Assembly (NCBI GenBank): GCA_025345505.1
Contig: JANVCC010000021.1
Coordinates: forward strand, 26,721,253 to 26,785,252
From: Todiramphus chloris collaris
Lineage: Eukaryota; Chordata; Aves; Coraciiformes; Alcedinidae
Reading direction: 5' to 3'
DNA: 64,000 nt
In this document: positions 50,701 through 63,345 of the stretch, in pieces
Position numbering within the stretch: position 1 is the first letter of the stretch
How the letters are laid out: each line of letters starts with the position of its first letter
Made by a program: the position numbers and the translations under genes
Notes under the pieces: model-generated
Database searches by the model: none
Seen by the model: the letters and a program-made list of their open reading frames with translations, nothing else
Told to the model about the DNA's origin: nothing

Positions 50701-53455
50701 TATTTCCTTTTCCTAAATTGCACACAACAGAGATAGTTTTTCCTTACACAACTCTTACATAATTATTCTTTCTCATTAGAAATAGTAATTGTTTACTGCC
50801 AGTGGCCCTGATTCTCAGCTGCCCTGGATTTTCTCCTGTGCTCCACACCAGTTAGAATGGATAGACCAGTCTACTTCGACTTTCTGCACAGCTCTGGCAA
50901 TAGCAGCTGTAAACTTGACAGGGAGCCAACACCAACAAGCCCAGTTAATTCAAGTTTACAGATGCTTTACATCACAAAAGCAGTGCAGTGTGGCCAAAGC
51001 ATACCAGTGAATCTGGCCCTCCAGCTGTGTGTTGATTTTAAAACTGAAAGTTGCAAATAAATAGATTATTTGGAATGGGTAGTCAATAAAACCCATTTGA
51101 TTTCCATAAGCTCTTTCAAGGACCTCCAGGCTCTGACAGCAGATTTGATTTTCTTCCTAATCATTTAAACCCAGATGCTGCTTTTGAGGAATGTGATGCA
51201 TACATATGATGGAGTAACAAGCCAGACACATCTCCCTGCACTTTACAACACCAGGACAAAAATATACCTACTGTTATTCTTTTGATAAAGATTGACAGTA
51301 ATTTACAGAGTGCCCTTGAGTGCAGTTAGGACATATAGAGTAGTAACCTCACCAGTCTGAAGGTGATAGCTAAACCTGGCTGGGTTCCCCTGTCTTCCAG
51401 TAGGCTGGAATTTTCTTACTGCACTCCTAAATACTTCGAGTTGGGCCACTTCTGCAAAGTGAATTCTTCTGCAAAACTATCAAAGATACAGTTACAGCTT
51501 CCCCAAACTGTGGAGTAGATTTGCCATTGGACTGGACCAGGACTTCCCTGCCAGTGAATTCCCTTTCACCAGAGGTTGCTTTCCTGAAGGCACAGTGGAC
51601 TTTCATACTGCATGACTCGGTGAATACAGTAGTTTGTAAAAATCTGTAGCAGAATATTTGAAAGGTTTGACCGAAAATATTTACTATGTGAGGTTTTTTT
51701 CAAAATATCCCTGCCTTAGCTATCTACCAAACTGAGCTTACTAAGCAATCTTTTAAGACAGATTATCTAATTAAAACACCTGTAAGTAATACTTTAATTT
51801 ACAGAACGTTAAGTTGAAAATCTACTGACAAGTCTATGTGTACTGAAAGGTGTCTATGTGAGTTTCTCTGGGAAACCAAAGAAACCTTTTAAGCATCCAG
51901 GAAGAAACAGTCTGTACACTACTTCCATTCCTCAAATTCTCATTGAGATGCGAGTGGTTTTGAAAGCATTAGACGGCACTTGATAGCATAGGATGTATAT
52001 TTTATTACTGCATAGACATCTATTTATTGTATGAGAGGTGGCAAAAGTGGTTTAAATGTATGTGAAATCAGTTTGCTTCTTCGGTAAAACACTGATTAGC
52101 ACAATTCTAATTCTTGTTTTTCTTCTTAGTTTCAGCAACGTTGTTTGTGCTACCCCCAAAAGCCCAGGTGTAAATCTCAGAAAGCCTGCTGGTGAGGTCC
52201 AAATCTGCTGTAAAAGTACTCCTGACCTTTACAAAGACAAAAGAGGACCTTAAAATTGGGGTGGTGGAGGGATGTGGGGGTTTTGTTTGTTTTCTTCTGT
52301 GTTTTTTGTTTGTCTCTTTGTTTAAATGAACAAACTGTGCACTGTTACAACCTTGGAACAAGAGAGCGGTACTCCATTTGTACCAGCCTGGGTACACATG
52401 CATAATACTGGTTCTCCCTGCTGTGCTTATCTGCCTACAGTGTTTGGAAATTTACAGGTCTCTCTCCAGTTGTTTTAGAGAGGTTTGGCCCTGTTTCCTC
52501 CTCATGGGATGTGAGTAACTCCTGCGGTCTTCAGTGAGGGTTATTCATAACCTACAGCAGGAGGGTAGGGCTGTGCTGGCTGCTCCAAGGACTGCAGTCC
52601 CAGATGTCTCCAGCTGCTCTGCGCCACGGCTGCTTCTGCCCACAGAAAATGCCAGCAGAACCAGGGCCAACATGCTAGGAGGACCGAAGGCCAGCTTGGC
52701 TGACACACACCTGTGTAAGTGTGAAGTAAGACAGAAGTCTTGAAAAGCAAGAGGGAGCTGGGGGCAGTGGAATGAAAGATACAGTCTTAGCAAAAGCAGC
52801 TTTTGGGTCGAACCAGACACATAGCATTATCCAGTCATGTCATATACCAGCTAGCAAGGAAGCTGATTTATTTTTGGGCTATCCTTATATGTCTATGTAG
52901 AAGGAATGCCAGTCACAGCTGCTGCTTTAGTGGATAGTTGTGTGCTGTTTAACTCTTGTCAATCAAAACCCATAAATGGCAGAAGGAGGTGGGGAAGAGA
53001 AAGAACAGGGTAGTGGGAGAAAGAGTAAACCCTGGAGGGAGTGAAGAAAAGATCTATAGGAAAATATAAGGAATAAATGTGAAAAAGCTAGTAGAACTCC
53101 CAGAGCCCTGTGTTAGGCTTCATTTAGAATTCTTACTCACACTATATGCACTCCAAAGCAGTGTTTTCTGCTATCACTTTTAGTTTCCTTTAGTTTTGAT
53201 TCATAATATGAGCAAATATAACAGACATAATTTTGTGGTTTGGGTTTTTTGTTTTGTTTTGTGTTTTTTGTTTATTTGTTTTGGGTTTTTTAAATGATCA
53301 TAAAAAGGGTCTTTTATTTGAACTCCACACCTGTACTCAGGTGTCTGAGGATCATTACCCCTCATATCTATGGATATGGATACTTCTGTATGAAATTGTA
53401 ATTTTGAAGAAGTACAGGTCTTTCAAATTCTTATCAAGGTAATGTGAGGCAAAGG
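47791..53455. other. Noncoding interval; one decayed inverted-repeat segment and a less AT-rich pocket
   Basis: No coding exon is supported. A tandem GTGTACCT pair lies at 49020-49040. The inverted-end segment 50804-51021 is listed separately. The pocket 52530-52760 is less AT-rich with short open frames on both strands but no recognisable protein. T/G-rich simple sequence lies at 52268-52320 and 53232-53292. The frames at 49206-49671 overlap one another and look spurious. Confidence 0.5.
50804..51021. repeat. Possible decayed element with inverted ends (GGCCCTGATTC ... GAATCTGGCCCTC)
   Basis: GGCCCTGATTC at 50804-50814 and GAATCTGGCCCTC at 51009-51021 are imperfect inverted repeats about 217 bases apart. 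Ends of this 'gggccagattct' type resemble those of the inverted module at 62973-63050. The interior has no clear similarity between its halves, so this may be a diverged longer member or a coincidence. Confidence 0.3.
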
Positions 53456-53500
53456 GAGAGGAGAGGAGAGGAGAGGAGAGGAGAGGAGAGGAGAGGAGAG
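53456..53500 (+). repeat. (GAGAG)9 purine microsatellite
   Basis: Nine perfect GAGAG pentamers, extended on both sides by G/A-rich bases (53451-53507). It is a perfect homopurine-homopyrimidine mirror-type tract, so it is young and likely length-variable, and could form triplex DNA. Confidence 0.97.
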
Positions 53501-56500
53501 GAAAAATATTTTGTACATACCATATATTTTTAATATATTTTTAAGATTTTAAATAAGGTGACTGAACATGCTCTGAAACTGTAAACATAGGGTTTGAAAA
53601 CATAATCTACATTAAGAAAACATGTAAGCAATTGAAAAGACATGGCAAGAATAGCTTATTGCGGAGCATTAGAGATACCTATGTATCTGTAAGTGTAGAC
53701 ACTTTCCCTACCTATGAGGTAGGTTTTCAGTTGCCTATTTCTCCTAATACAAGCACTGCTCTTGTGTGCCTGAAGCAGAGTTGTGTTGTCATTAGAGCAG
53801 GCTGACCAAAATCACTTCTGAACAACTTCTTCAGCCTGTCTAACCAAGTCTGAGGCAAGCACCATTATCTTAAAAAAAAAATACACTAGGCAAGTGCTTC
53901 CTCTCCACCCGAAAAACACAAAAATCTTTCCCACAGCTTCTTTCCCTCTCCTCATGTATTGCACAGATCTGTAAATCAGTCAGTACTCTCTGAATGAGCA
54001 CATCACAGAACTAAGCAAAAAAACTTTCCCAGGGATTTTCAATGTGTCACAGAATTAGCCTAGTTTCTGTAATGCTCTCTGCATGTTTCTGTATGTACAT
54101 GCGAGTAGACCTATCTCTGTATAGAAAATAAGAAACAAAATAAGAAACATGGTGTATGTGATTCAGGATGGAGGGATAAGGACTCTCTACCTTTCCTACA
54201 AGTCTTCACTTTATCATTTTGAACAGGAGAAAACAATCCATTCCCCTCTATCTGACATGAGTATGAATCTTAACAAGAGTATGTATGACTATTTGGCCTT
54301 CCACCAGTAGGTAGTGAGGTCTTGCTTCCCTCCTCCCCCTGCATTAAAAGGAACCCAATGATACTAAGAGCAACACCTTCGACTGTGGATTGGAGGTAGA
54401 TGTCAGCCCTGAATTGATGACCATGTAATGTTGATTAGGTCAACAAGGTCAAGTCCTCCTCCCCTTTGCTCATCCTTAGAGCTATTCATCTACTTGAGTG
54501 AGTGCGAAGCATGCTTAAAAAGTGTGATATGTGGATTGTGGAATGGCATTATTAGCCACAGTCCTGTTGGGAGAAAGAATTGGAAAAGGAGGATGGACTG
54601 GAAATGCCTCTGAATGCCTCTCCTCGTTTTGAGTGTGTCCCTGCCTGGGACATGCTCTCATAGATCGTAGAGAGAAGAAGTAATGATATAACTGATGTGA
54701 AGGCAATCGCCTGGGGTATGACAGCTTGAGGGAGGAAAGAGACAAATTCAGCAATGTATCAGTTTATGACTCTTTAAAATTAATTACTTTAATCTCTGAA
54801 CCATAATTTAAAACCTACTAAATTTTACTAGCCTCCTGCTCTATTTTTCCCTTACGGTAAAAAAAAAAAGTCACTATTTTAAAACTTATGTGAGATACAC
54901 CAAAGCAAGTATTAGGTCACTCTACTGACAATAGCACAGATGAGCAATGCTTAGTCATGAGAGCAAACAGTATTTATGTTAAAGAAAATGTTAAGCTTCA
55001 TCACTTTAAACCACTTTATCTTGGGTGTCATGCAACAATGGTTTTCACTATGTCCTTTATTTTTACTTTAACTAACAGGTTTGTTTTTCTGTTCTTATTA
55101 TAGTATTTAACATTCTGTACTGTGAATGTGGCTCAAAAGGAGTCTCCCTAGGAAAGGCAATAGTGTGAGGTTTTTTTCCTCTATTAATTATTCTCCTCAA
55201 AAAACATGGTAGTATAGGTAGTTCAGTTACATCTTAAACTAAAGTTTAGCATAAAACTGCATTATAACATTTGCAAGAAAAAATTATATAAAAATTACAA
55301 GTGCAGAATTCTGTAGTGACAGCCACCTCATCTAAAAATCAGTAAAAAATCATGTAAACATCATATCTAGCAAGCTTTATGAGACATGGACTATCATCAT
55401 TTTCTCTAGGTTATAAACTGCCTGTAACAGTGGTGTGTCATACCCAGCCAATGGCTCCAATATCCAACTTATTAAACAAATAATAAACATGCCGTTTAAC
55501 TCATAACATTGATAAGTCCTTTAACTTATATAGTTCTGTATTTTCTTTAAACTAATGAATTAATATTTCTTGTGTGCTTATATATAAATATATCTTTTTG
55601 CTGTAGGGGAACAACCTACAACCTGTGTTTCAACCACATGGTCTCTGGACCATTTGTAGATATTTTCCTGTCTGAAATGGTTTCAAAAGCTTAAGACAGT
55701 TCTGGGCTGAACTCCTGTTAACAATTAATAATTTTAAGATATAAGGAAACCAGTGAAAACCTCACAGTTTACCAGTTTATCTACTTGCTAATCTATCCTT
55801 GGGTTTAGACTGTTCATTTTTTAAGGTTTTCAGATCCTGCAAGATATGAAGACATAGGGATGTTTACAGGAACAAGCCCTGTACTAGCTGATGGCCATCT
55901 AAAAGATTAGTGGACTATTCAGCTGTCATAAGGGGAGAAAACTGTGGCTATCATCCAAAGAAGTGACACTAGAGTTGGATACATCACATCTACCTGTGGT
56001 GATCTAGAAGTCTGTGGTTTATTTTTAACTGGCTCCTCTTTAGCTATCGGAGAGTGTGAGAAGAAAGGGAAAACTGTTTAGTTCAGCCATGCTAAGTGCC
56101 CAGTAAAGGTGGGCTAAACTGCCCTCTAGGACAATCTCCTTTGACTACCAAGGGAGACTTGCCAATTACTTTTAACTAGATGCCCATGATTAGATTTCTA
56201 AAAGTGATGTAGAAACAGTTTGGCTTTTAGGAGGCAAGGTGATTCTTACATGAACTCCAAAGTATGTTTTTTCCCTAAGAATCTCAGAAAGGATGGAGGG
56301 AACCCCCCTGTGATATTCCAGTGAAAACTCCCAGTGTGGTTTATTTTGTTAACGCCTGCATACATTTTTAAATTCAAGAGAGGTAAGTGAAAGCAAGGAG
56401 ACAAAGCCATAAACATGAGTATTAAGGACAGATGTGCTGAAGAGCTCCCTGGATGCCTCCAGATTTACCTACTGGGGTGTCCCAGAGCATTCTCTAGCAG

Positions 56501-58479
56501 ATATAGAAAGCAGGCTACAGCTTCTCTCTGGCCTTTTCGGTGGAAAATAGAGCATGGAAAGAGGAGGAGACTGCAAATCCCATTCTAATTCTAATAAAGA
56601 GCTGAGATGTCTGAATCATGTATTCAAACCCCTGGATGCCTTCCCAGGACCAGTAACAGATGTGCCTCACAGCCCAAAACTATGAATTCTTGAAGGCAGT
56701 GAGGGGAAGACATCTCACTTTAGGGAGCAACCAGGCAGTAATAAACAGAGGTTGTGTCATCCTTCTGGTCCCTTGGTATATACCAGAGTGATTTTTAGAA
56801 TCATTTAACAGAAATTGTTTGAATATGTTTCAGAAGAAGGAAATTTCACTGATATGCATTGTGCGGTTGAGCTGCAACATTGGTGGAGGCACATTTAGAA
56901 GATTTCTTGATTGCATGCTCCTTGGCTACAGACAGTGAAAGGGTGGACAGAAAAGATAAAACCAAACTGCTCAAACCTGATTTTTTGAAACAAAATTTAA
57001 AAATAAATGTTTTAAAGCAATTTGTGAAAACTGTTCAGAAGGTTCCAGTTGTATTACAATGCAGAATGGAAACAACCTTCAGAAACTGAAACACTCATAG
57101 CAGTTAAACTATTTTCTAACATAAGAAACAGAAGTATACTTGAGGTTAAACATTTTTTTTTTCACTAGAAATTAGTGCTGAATATCATCCAATGGCATTT
57201 GGAATTAAACAGTCCAAATTATTAGCGTGTGGGTCACAGTTCTTTCAGACTTGAGTTATTTTGGGTTTCTCTTGCTTTTTCTTCTTTTTTTTTTTCTTTT
57301 ATTCTTATTTTCCTGCTGACCTTTGAACCTGATCCATCATTCCTTACTCAGGCTAAACTTTCATTGAAGTAATTTCTGCCTGAGCAAGAATTGTGAGATC
57401 AGACTGTTTGTCACAAAAAGGGTGAATCATCAAATTTCATTTTCTCACATGAATCAATAGAGAACTCAGCCTTACCAGAGGGCTTCCAATACCCTTTTCC
57501 ACCCACTCACCTTGTCCCCTCCTCTTATAGCCTCAGTGGTCTGACATGAGGAGGTAGAAAGACCACCTATTTAAAAATAGAAGATTCTGAGGGAAAATGC
57601 TGCTTCTGGTTATGGACATTATACTGGATATTAAAATTCTGGTGTTGTCTTCTTGCCAGGGTATGGAAAAGAAAATAGGAAATGACACATTTCAGAGATA
57701 TTCCTGTGACAAACAGAGAAATGAGGAAATACAACAGTGAAATTTTAACCCATTCACATGGTCTTCTTTCATGTACCTTGGATTCCAGAGAGTGATGTGG
57801 TTTTAATCAATTTGGACTTGTGATGCAGTTATATATTCCCTAGAGAGGCCCTAGTATCTTGACCATGAATTTCAAAATAACTACACAAAGTGATGATAAA
57901 AAGTAGATTTTTCTACTGGAACTAATGGTGATTCCTTCCGTTGTTTTGCACAGCATATGCTGTTCATAAATAATGTCAGAATTGGGCCAAGTCTCCTTAA
58001 GAAAGGTGGTCATTTAATGTAAGTAAATCCACATTAAATATTGAAGATCAGAAAAAAGCTGCCTTTTCAAAGAGGTCACTTTTAAGTGAAGGAAACAACA
58101 ATGCGTGTGTGCGGATGGCCAGTTCCACACTGGGTGACACAGAGTTAATGGCTCATAGAGAGCATATACATGTTTTTTAAAGATGTTTTATTGCTTACAA
58201 AAGGAAGTAGTCTAGAGAGACTGGATACATAAACTGGCTCCAGCCAGCTGTGGCTGTCAGGCTAGGAAGGATCCTGTTCAATTAGTGTTGTAAAATAAAA
58301 TACTTTGTAAAGGAAATAAACACTATGAGAGCTAAGATTCATGCTTTCAAATATACACAAGGTTTGAATTTTTAATTAGGGCTGCTAATTACAGTCATCA
58401 GAAAGCAGAACAGAATAGATTTTACCTTACATTTAGCAGACAAGCCTTCAACCCCAGTGTATTTTTCAATTTCATTAAT

Positions 58480-58800
58480 ATTTTATGAAAATGGCCCTTG
58501 CAGCTTCAGCCTATTCTGTGCCTCCTACAAAACTGCCCCACATTATGGATGCCAATGCCTTTAAGCCATGTGCATTAGTGAGATGACAAAATGCAAAACA
58601 GCATCTTGTCAACCATTGCATCAATTGATTCTATTAGATAGTGTAAAAACAGTTGGGTGTGAGTTATAATCTAGCTGACACTAATGATGAAACAAGACAC
58701 TGGCTGGGAGCAGCCATTAGCTATAAGCCAGAAATTAATGCTTCTAATATTTTTGAACAAATTAACCTTAATGAACTGGTCATGTATATACTGTAGTATA
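58480..58800. promoter_or_regulatory. Candidate conserved noncoding element
   Basis: About 320 bases without repeat similarity. It includes CATTAGTGAGATGAC, CATCAATTGATTCTATTAGA, GCTGACACTAATGATGAAAC and GAAATTAATGCTTCTAATAT, a dense set of ATTA/TAAT-type cores in otherwise complex sequence. No open frame of note is present. Function is inferred only. Confidence 0.3.
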
Positions 58801-60920
58801 TACTGATAAGTCAATTAGTAGAGAATAGAGGTTATGTATATATAGATATATAGAAAAAAGTAGGGTTATAGAGAGCTCTGTGCACACAGTCACAGTGCTA
58901 TAACAGCAATTCTACAGTAAAATCCACTCTTTTTAACATTTAGATACATTCTAACTCTAATGTGCAAAGGTCCAGTCTTGTGCACTTCAGTGAAATTTTA
59001 TATGCAGGAACATCGGTAAGCAAATACAAAATTCAGTGTGATATCATATTGATAGATCAACCACAGCATTAATGTGTTCATATAAATATCTTAATTTCAC
59101 TGCTACTTAACTGTAACTAAGTTTGAGATTCAGGGGTCCAGATTTCTAGCTGAATTCATCATGTGCTCACTAAAATTTAAAGTATATTTCCTTTCTGTTC
59201 ATTGCTCTTTGTGAGCATTCTCTAATCCAGATTCTTACATGCTGTAAATCCAGTCACTACCTAAAAGGATGCATTAGCATTTTAAAATAATTTAGCTAAT
59301 GTGAGACCCAAAATTCTATGAATCCAATTTACCAGCAACCTAGAAAACAGAAGTGGCTAATTTATAAGGAAGCATAGAACAAAGGTAAGGCACTTGCCAA
59401 CAATAGTTTGTTGGTTTAACTTTGACTTGCTTTCCTGGGAAAGAAGAAAACAGAATTTTCAATGTGAACTGTCAGCCCCAGTTATGACAGGGCTTCACTA
59501 GTTAGAAATTCAGAGTTCCTTCTCCATTGGCAGAATGATGTAAAGAAAACCACCAAACAGAATTCTTTCAAGTTTCAACTACAACTCTACTTAAATAATT
59601 TACTTTTTAGTTTTACTCAGACTATTCTTTTTAAACTTGGTTGACATTTTCGTTGACAAGCACATTTTATTGCACAAGATCAGTAGTGAAATTGGCAGCA
59701 AAAAAGAGAGAGAGGGGAAAAAAACTGGCTCTACTCAATGAGAGAACTATTATATTGCCTTTGGGAGAAACAATGCTGGCAGTGACCCTTTCTGAAGCCA
59801 ACTATAACTGGTAAACCAGTCAATATAAGTAAAATATTTGATCACTTTGAATGTTTCTTTTTCCTACAAGAAGTGAACCAGGGACTGTTTAGCTAACACA
59901 TTTAAATCAAGATGGCAATTAAATATTGGATGTGAGCATCAAGCCTTTATAATATTCCATTAGAAAGTGATAAATTAAATTATGAAACCATTGAAAATGT
60001 AAACATTATTATATTCCCTTATGAACTACTAATAGCTGCAGTTAAAACTGGTGGAGACAAAAAAAATTCCAAAAAGTCATGAAAAAAAAAGTGTCAAAAA
60101 CATCTTAGAGTGCAGTTTTTGTCTTCCAAGATCTCTGGCTCATATTCCAAATGTGTGATGCTATGTAGTGATCAAAGGAGAGGGCAGAATAAACAATAGG
60201 TATTTTCAAGAAATTCCTATTTATGTGGATTATATACTGAATGAAAGGCCCATGCCTCCTAAGCACCTTTTGGAGGACACAGAACAGAAAGGGCTACAGT
60301 AACATCCCAACCAATATTCCATTCAAAGGGATCTGTTCCAATAAAGCCACACATCAAGGTTGTTCTTGGAATACAGAAGCCCTAGGCTGTTATCAACATT
60401 ACACTTATTAGGGGAGAATGTCTTAAAGAGCTTTGTGTAATACTAAATTCAAAATATAGACAGACATGTTTTGTGCCTTGTGTCCATCAATTTAAATGAA
60501 GGCAAATTTATCAGTTTGCCAAGCCAATTTATTCAGAAGATGTTTTGGGTTTATTTCCAAAGTTTACAGGAGGTATTTCAGGAGCTAATGCCTAAGACTT
60601 GTGTCAGTTATCTGCAAGCAGAAGTCAATTTGGTTTGATTTTTGGCCAAGTAGAGGTCTTAAGTCAGACAATTCTCCTTATTCTGACATGTTTTTCCTGT
60701 GCACCCTCTTTTTTCATTTGTACTGTGTAGTTAAACACCACCATCATCACCAGTGCTTTACTAAAGGCATTGGGTTTTGGAATAGTTTTTCAGACTGGTC
60801 TCTGGAAAGAACCAATGAATTCGTCAGATGAGAAGCAATCTCTAGGGAAGGTGTTTGAGGGCCTGGTAGACATGCAATTGGATATGGCACACGGGCTATC
60901 AGGTGGACCACTCAGAAGCA

Positions 60921-61005
60921 TCTGATCCCATAAGGGGTCTGATCCCATAAGGATCCCATAAGGGATCAGATCCTGCCATTGTTGAAATCAATGGGATTTT
61001 CAAAA
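60921..61005. repeat. Local TCTGATCCCATAAGG repeats joined to an inverted-module core
   Basis: TCTGATCCCATAAGG occurs at 60921-60935 and 60938-60952, with a third partial copy GATCCCATAAGG at 60952-60963. ATCCC and GGGAT form a short hairpin at 60953-60966, and CTGATCCC (60939-60946) pairs with GGGATCAG (60962-60969). Immediately after lies CCATTGTTGAAATCAATGGG (about 60976-60995), nearly self-complementary like the cores at 29990-30009 and 63011-63026. Confidence 0.6.
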
Positions 61006-62622
61006 TGGGGTTCTTGACATAGCTATAGAATGAATATAGCAAACAATAATGAAGGACAATATGTTTTGCCTGGGAAGCTAATTTCTGGGAATTATAAGAG
61101 TAATTAGATGTAGTGAATGTTTTGTTCTCACTCCAAATTTTCTTCTACACTTCTTCCAGTGTATCTTCCACCATAATACAGATGTTGCTATGCTTATACT
61201 GGGAAATACAAGCCATGGCTAAGCCCTGTATTTGGGGTGTAGTCCCTTGTGTCCATTTGTCACTCTTGCCCATTTCTGATCTGATGACAGTGTAGAGAGT
61301 TTGTGAGGAGCTCATTTTTGGTGAGATTCAGTTCATCTCTCACTTCATTAATACATGGGATGAGAATATACACTACATTAAGACCTGTTTATGTGCATCC
61401 CAGACCTACTGAACCTATTTAATTTTGCTCTCCCAGGAATGTGCCCTGGGTCAACATGCACTTTCACCTGCTAGATACAAATTAGAGCACTAAGAAGATG
61501 TATCCAGAAAGAAGATTGGGGGATGGGAGGAAAAAAGTGTCACCAGGCTCCAAACAGAAAAAGAGAGGGAGCCGCTGGGATCTTAGAGATACATACAAGC
61601 TTAAAGTGAGGGAAGGAAGTGTAAGTGTAGGAAAGGAAGGAAAACTGCTTAAAAATCTACAAATCTCTATCTTTCAAAAGCTAGGGGTGGCTAGCTAGGC
61701 TGGGGACCTTCTCATTCCTAGGCATTCTCATTCCCCACAAGTCAATGATGTAGATGTCTTGCTTACTTATCATTATTACCTAGTGGAATAAGAGGAAATT
61801 ATAACCATAAAACTAACCCTTTCTTGAACACTTCTTCATGAAGTGCAGTTTCTGCCAAACTATGCTACACTCAGTATGATACTGGTTTTTATATTTTTAA
61901 GCATTTCAGAATCTACACTGAATTAACACATTCCTGAAGGCAATGTGTGGACCACAGAGGTGGAAAAGGAAGGCCTGTCTTTTTTCTTCTATAGTTTGCG
62001 ATATAGCTTGGGCAAGAACCAGAAATTTGGGCTTCAGGTTTCACTTAGGATGCAATAGGAATTTAAATAAATAAGGATTTCAGGAGTTCACTGTGTGTGG
62101 TCAGGTATCTCTAAAAGTCATCTAATTGCTTTGTTTGCTTAGGCAAAACATCAGCTTTAACTGGAGTTTTTGTCTGCACAAAGAGCGACTTTAAGTAAGG
62201 ACTGCAACAATTAGATACTGCATATGCTGTGACTTAAGAAACTACATCTGACTGAAACACACATATCTTGCTCCTGTACCATATATGAATTAAAGGCATA
62301 AGAGTTCAGCTCAGGAGCCAGAAGTTCTTGACATAATCAAACAGCTGTGGTCCTAACATAGCAAACTCACATTGACATCAGCTGAAATTTTGCCTGAGTA
62401 AGACCTGAATACAAAGTAAGAAAATGGCAGCCTTTAGCTCTGTGTGCACAATGGAGGGAGATTGTTGTTTTCATGTAGGCATGGCTGAGTTGTGCTTCAG
62501 AAGCGTGTTTCATCATATTCGTCCAGAAATACTGCCCTTTCTGACCTACGAAGCTTGCATTCTAGTAAACATTCCATTCACCAAGGAGAAAAATGCAAGC
62601 CAAGGTTTTCATTTAGAGGAAT

Positions 62623-62638
62623 AAAAAAAAAAAAAAAA
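62623..62638 (+). repeat. A16 homopolymer
   Basis: Sixteen A followed by further A-rich sequence (gacaaaagaaagaaaaaaaa). No retroposed body is recognisable upstream. Confidence 0.9.
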
Positions 62639-62679
62639 GACAAAAGAAAGAAAAAAAAACCTGAAGAATGTTGTATTTT

Positions 62680-62970
62680 TTCATGTAATCACTAGAATCA
62701 TTTTATAGTGTTTCCCATGTAATTACTGCCAGACCTGTTTAGCAAATGTGAAATACTCATTAGCAATTACTTAACTATACATATATTAAAACTTAATTAG
62801 TAAATAAATTAAGCATATAATTAATTGCTTTAATCAGTAGGCTTTTAATATTGTAATTATCACTTGATACATTAAGGGCATGTTAAGAATACTTTTCTCA
62901 AAAAAATACATTGTTAATTAATCATTAAAACTTATCTTACTACATGCTCATTAATGATTTATTACATATG
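62680..62970. promoter_or_regulatory. Candidate conserved noncoding element, dense in TAATTA cores
   Basis: Homeodomain-type cores are unusually dense: CTTAATTAGT near 62792, TAATTAATTGCTTTAATC near 62819, GTAATTATC near 62854, TTAATTAATCATTAA at 62914-62928 and CATTAATGATTTATTA near 62949. The sequence is AT-rich but not simple-repetitive. Whether it is constrained or merely AT-rich cannot be decided from one genome. Confidence 0.35.
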
Positions 62971-62972
62971 CT

Positions 62973-63050
62973 GGGCCAAATTCTTCTCTCAATTACAGCA
63001 GAGCTAACTCTGTAGAAGCCAATAGAGCTTCACTTGCATAAATTTGGTCC
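62973..63050. repeat. Ancient inverted-repeat module, about 78 bp
   Basis: Ends GGGCCAAATT (62973-62982) and AATTTGGTCC (63041-63050) are inverted copies with one mismatch. Inside are CTCAATTACAGCAGAGCTAA, then a centre GTAGAAGCCAATAGAG (63012-63027). This resembles a decayed palindromic module I associate with turtle, crocodile and bird genomes: 'gggccaaattctgctctcag', 'ttacacc', a 'ttgaagtcaatgg' centre, then the mirror image. The structure is seen; the family link is from memory and the name is unknown to me. Confidence 0.55.
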
Positions 63051-63234
63051 TGTTAATTAAACGTAAAGTGTTTGTCAGAGCATATCACCATAGATGGAAA
63101 TCTGTAGTGCCTTGCTCAGATTAACTAATAGGAGCAAACTGCCTTTCCTTTACATGCCTTTGCTATAGCTGAACATTGTTCCTCCATAGCCTGAGCTCAG
63201 AGGCAGCCAGTTGTAATAGTTGGGCAATGAGATG

Positions 63235-63345
63235 GAATAGGAAAGATCCAGTTTCATTTCTAGCTCTGTACCTATGAATTCCAGGTCAGTGTGTGAACAA
63301 GAGCTTCACCTCAGCTGGTTGCCCAGATGCTTTTTCTAAAGACAA
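63235..63345 (+). repeat. Possible MIR-like SINE relic
   Basis: The order 'tttcatttctagctctgtacc', 'ggtcagtgtgtgaac', 'aagagcttcacctcagctgg' loosely follows the MIR consensus order: 'ctggctctgccac', 'gtgtgaccttgggcaagtcac', 'ttaacctctctg'. Divergence is high and the match could be fortuitous. Confidence 0.3.
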
